Assembly: GCA_034509425.1 (NCBI GenBank)
Contig: JAVTVJ010001185.1
Span: 186,001 to 250,000, forward strand
Length of the DNA: 64,000 nt
Source: Eopsaltria australis
Lineage: Eukaryota > Chordata > Aves > Passeriformes > Petroicidae
Direction: 5' to 3'
How positions within the stretch are numbered: the first letter of the stretch is position 1; every line of letters starts with the position of its first letter. Both the position numbers and the translations under genes were made by a program. The notes beneath the pieces are model-generated. The model saw nothing but the letters and a program-made list of their open reading frames with translations. It made no database searches and was not told where the DNA came from. Below are positions 60,604-64,000 of the stretch, one piece after another.

Positions 60604-62113
60604 TGTCCTGGGTTAGTCAGAAGGGGCCAAAATCTAGGAAGTGACTCAGGCTGCAGGAAGTGATACAACTTCTTTCCTGAGAGAGAGAGCCAATAACCAG
60701 GTAGTTTTAAGGACTGATATGCAGGTGTACGAGGAAAAACTCATATATAAGCAAAGAACTTCTAAGCCTCTTCCTCTTTTGGCCTGCTGCTGTGTAGAGA
60801 GGAGCATCTCCCTGCTTCATTCCCTGGTAAGGCCCCGTCCTGTCTGTCCCCGCCCCCGCCCTCCTTCCAAAGGAGGGAGGTGGTGGGGAAGGGAGGTTTA
60901 GGGTGGCCGTGCAGCTGCAGCCGGGCATGGGGGAGGAAGCAGATGGAATTTTCAGCAGTTCCAGCTCAGCCGGTGTGCCAGCTACACGAGACAGGGCCAG
61001 GCCCCTGCTCTGGGCCAGACAAGGACCAGGCCGGACTCCATCCAGCTCGGGCCAGGCCCTGCCCTGTCACCCTGGGCCCAGATGGCCCCAGCAGGCCGAG
61101 CCAGCTCCGCAGAGCCAGGCACAGAGACTCTGAGAGCTTCTGCCATCCAGCTCGGACCTGTTCAAACAGCCCGGCAGGGAGCACGGGATCGTCACACTGC
61201 CAGAGAGAGAGACAGAGATTAACTCTATCCATGCCTGGACTAAACTTACAGACACCCATCCTTCCTTGCACAGAGAGAGGAACGAGTGAGGACGTCTACA
61301 GGAATGCAGCATAGAGACTTTGCAGTCAGTGAGGAAAGCAGAACCAATGCCTAGAGGGAGGTGTATGAGAAGTGCTTCAAGAGTGAAGCTGAAAACTCTT
61401 TTGGAGAACCATGGTTGGGGACTGAGCTAATAAATTCCCTGTCATATATGAAGAAATAGTCCAAAGGGGGGATGTGAGGTTCTAATTGCAGCCAATGAAC
61501 TGAAATACCTGAGTAAAGACAAGTAGGTGTTGAAATAAGTACAGCCTGATGAGAAACTTGAACCAAGAGAGAGGAGAGGCTGTGACCCAGAGCCCTGGTC
61601 CCGGGGGAATGCCAGAGAACCTGAGTTGTCAGGAGAACCTGTGTTGCTAAGCACAGAAGAAGGGATTTTCTTTGTTGCTGCAATTGAACTGTGCATCCTT
61701 AAAAAGGTACCCCGTGGACTGTTCATGACCCACCATAGTGGCTGTGGGAAGGCTACTGGTGTGGGAGGGATCCACCACCAGCAGATCTTTCTTCCGGGCG
61801 GTGGCTGATGGTGAGGCTGAAGACCCATAAAAACCTGTATTTTTCTTACAGAAAATCCATGGTATAAACAACAGAGACGTCTCTCCCTAAATGAATTGAA
61901 ACAAGAACTATTTCAGAGGTGGTAAACTGATTGGAGGTCGAAGTGTGTTGTCAGGGAGAAAGAAATGGAGAGGTGGGGGAAGGAGGGGTGGTCTGAGGAG
62001 TTTGTTCTGGTTTTTCTTGGTTTTTTTCCCTTTGTCTTAGGTACATTAATAAACTTTCTTTATACTCTATAAAGTTTGAGCCTGCTTTGCCTACTCCTAA
62101 TCCTCATCTCACA
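60604..62113 (+). mobile_element. Avian ERV LTR element (probable solo LTR)
   Basis: Starts TGTCCTGGGTTAGTCAGAAG and ends near CCTCATCTCACA. A GC-rich middle is followed by an intact AATAAA in ACATTAATAAACTTTC at about 62042-62057, then TTTGAGCCTGCTTTGCCTAC, typical of the region after the polyadenylation site in avian LTRs. About 1.5 kb, with no gag, pol or env frame. No matching target duplication was found, so the ends are approximate. The open frames within it are not genes. Confidence 0.7.
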
Positions 62114-62278
62114 GCAAACATCAGGTAAATTTTGATAAGTGTGCTGGCATTTGGCCAGAAACTCAAATAGGTGTACTGAAAACCACTACATGAAGACAAG
62201 TTTTCAGTGCATAAGCAAGCACAAAACAATTTCTCAAGAGCAAACATATCAAATAATATTCAATGACTTGTTTGTTAT

Positions 62279-62880
62279 TGTCATGGCTCAGCCCCAACTG
62301 GCAACTGATCCCCACAGAGCCGCTCACTCACTCATTCACTCACTCCTGCCCAGGGGCAGGGGAAAGAATTGGAAGGCCAGAAGTGAGAAAATTCATAGGT
62401 TGAGATACAGACAGTTTAATAGGCAAAGCAAAAGCTGTACACACACAGAAAGCAGAACAAGGGATTCATTCACCACGTCCCATGGGCAGGGAGGTGTTCA
62501 GCCATCTCCAAGACAGCTGGGCTCCATCACAGGTAATAGTGATTTGGGAAGACAAATATCATTGCTCTCAATATCCCTCTCTTCCTTCTTTTTCCACCAG
62601 CTCTATGTCCTGAACACAACACCACATGGTCTGGAATATCCCTGTAGTCAGTCTGAGTCAGTTGTCCTGGCTGTGTCCCCTCCCAACTTCTTGTGCAGCC
62701 CCAAACCACTTGCTGGCAGGGTGGGATGAAGAGCAGAAAAGGCCTTGGCTCTGTGCAAGCCCTGCTCAGCAGTAAGGAAAACACCCCTGTATTAACACTG
62801 TTTGCAGCAGAAATACAAAACGCTACCTATTACTAGGTACTATGAAGAAAATTAACCCTGTCACAGCCAAGACCAGCAGA
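62279..62880 (-). mobile_element. Avian ERV solo LTR, minus orientation
   Basis: Read on the minus strand it contains GGGTTAATTTTCTTCATAGT, GACACAGCCAGGACAACTGA, GATATTCCAGACCATGTG, and ATTAAACTGTCTGTATCTCA (a polyadenylation signal), and ends GGGGCTGAGCCATGACA. This order is that of a very common avian LTR family. Flanks GTTAT (62274-62278) and GCTAT (62881-62885) form a 5-bp target duplication with one mismatch. No internal coding region, so a solo LTR. Confidence 0.85.
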
Positions 62881-62885
62881 GCTAT

Positions 62886-64000
62886 CCAGAAAGAGGAGGT
62901 AATCAGTGTCAGCTGCTGATGGTTTGGGAATTCTTACAGGTTAAAGAGACAGTGTTTTTGAGGGCCTTGCACCAAATCATCCAATGTGTACTGACAGTGG
63001 CTTATAGCACTGTTTCTTCCAATAGCAAACATTTCACTCATTAATTTCACATTTTTTCCTTAAACAAGACCATACATAAATTGTTCCTGCCAAGCAAAGA
63101 GTAGCATCAGACAGAATGAGACTGTGACCTGCAGAACAGAGGTAGGAAAGTGCAATTCTCAGGTCTGGTGAAGAGTACAGCAGACCAGAGCTAGTTTTGT
63201 AGTTTGGTCACATAGGAAAATAAGCTTCCCAGTTTATGGTACAATTCTTTTGAAATGTTTGTGTTACTATGTGAAGTTGCAGCCCTTGCCAAAATAAAAG
63301 CAAGATAAAAGAAATCTGAGGGGCAGAGCACCGGAAACATAAATTTGAAAAAAATCTCTGCACTGAAAACAGAAATCACACCATAATATCACAGTTTCCC
63401 CAGACAAATAGGGGGAGTCAATGTGCTACACAGAACCTGACAGCACCACCACGGGCCACGAGAAGAGATACTATACAGAGTGCTAGAACTACACAGAGTG
63501 CTAGAACAATTTTAAATGAAAGGGATATTTTAATTAAAAACAGAAAATCTAGTGTCACATAGCCAAAACTCAAAAAGAGCTCAAAAACGAGGTACCTGAA
63601 CTAGTGTTAAATACAGTACTTTTTAAATAGTGCTATGGGAGTGCATGGCAAATAATGGTGCTTTTGTTTTTTTAAGGTATGGCAGTGATGCTGACAGAAT
63701 AGGAAACTGAATATTATCTTAAAAAAAGGAAAGTTTCTGTTCATATAAAAGTGGTGTACATGTGGGAAAACACATGTATCTCAGTGTGTGAGGGCTGTGT
63801 TCCAGTCCCAAGCACACAATCCAAATATTTTGCTCATGTGTAACGATCAAACTATGCCCTTTTTCTCCAAGGCACCAAATACATTAATCATGCAAACAGT
63901 CAAAACTCTACTTGTGTATCAAATGGAGATCTTATGTAGACAAAATTTAAAATAAGAAACCCTAAAAAATACCTATGCAAGTAATCTCCTTTTAGTACAA
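62886..64000. other. Intergenic sequence at the right edge
   Basis: AT-rich sequence with no recognised gene or repeat family. A short tandem copy of ACACAGAGTGCTAGAAC occurs near 63474-63508. Confidence 0.6.

Noticed and set aside
60641..61314. GC-rich open frames (up to 144 aa), plus strand
   Set aside because: Inside the LTR-like element; low-complexity Pro/Arg composition and no recognisable family.
62139..62729. 196-residue open frame, plus strand
   Set aside because: Mostly reads antisense through the LTR at 62279-62880.
1..64000. CRISPR arrays, operons, tRNA or rRNA genes, or an undescribed defence-type system
   Set aside because: None visible. The window is a vertebrate intron-rich locus, and repeats seen are retroelements or simple sequence.

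Overview
This is a vertebrate nuclear window, AT-rich and gene-sparse. It is most likely from a bird, probably a passerine or other neoavian. The basis is several CR1 LINE 3' ends with the typical avian terminal motif, avian-type ERV LTRs, and two intron-containing genes whose products closely resemble vertebrate HSD17B4 and TNFAIP8. From memory, the order TNFAIP8 then HSD17B4 on one strand matches human 5q23 and the avian Z chromosome. The Z assignment is inference, not something visible here.

Layout. Positions 1-21213 hold the 5' part of HSD17B4 on the minus strand. Eleven coding exons (61, 54, 108, 60, 22, 47, 85, 188, 92, 25 and 129 bp) splice in phase into residues 1-290 of a protein of about 735 aa. 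They cover the whole N-terminal SDR (3R-hydroxyacyl-CoA dehydrogenase) domain. The hydratase-2 and SCP2-like exons were not found and should lie beyond the left edge. Intron 11 begins with a CR1 copy that abuts the exon 11 donor. Intron 7 carries a solo LTR and intron 2 another CR1. The promoter at 21214-21420 is a CpG island with near-perfect NRF1 and ZNF143-type motifs. Next to it lies about 0.75 kb of purine-rich DNA (21420-22170).

Positions 22.2-33.3 kb are intergenic, with a degenerate LTR fragment and a cluster of regulatory-like motifs near 24.1 kb. TNFAIP8 follows on the minus strand: a main coding exon at 34405-34970, an 18.3 kb intron, and a 31-bp first coding exon at 53266-53296. 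Together they encode 198 aa. Positions 53.5-64 kb are upstream intergenic DNA. They contain a poly(A) tract, a diverged local direct duplication (55.9 and 57.2 kb), and two LTR elements (60.6-62.1 kb plus, 62.3-62.9 kb minus).

The two genes are neighbours but not functionally linked: HSD17B4 acts in peroxisomal beta-oxidation and TNFAIP8 in apoptosis and lipid signalling. I found no CRISPR array, operon, tRNA or rRNA, and no convincing new system. The more interesting points are the CR1 at the exon 11 splice donor, the five-glycine NAD loop, the two microexons, the promoter motif pair and the local duplication.
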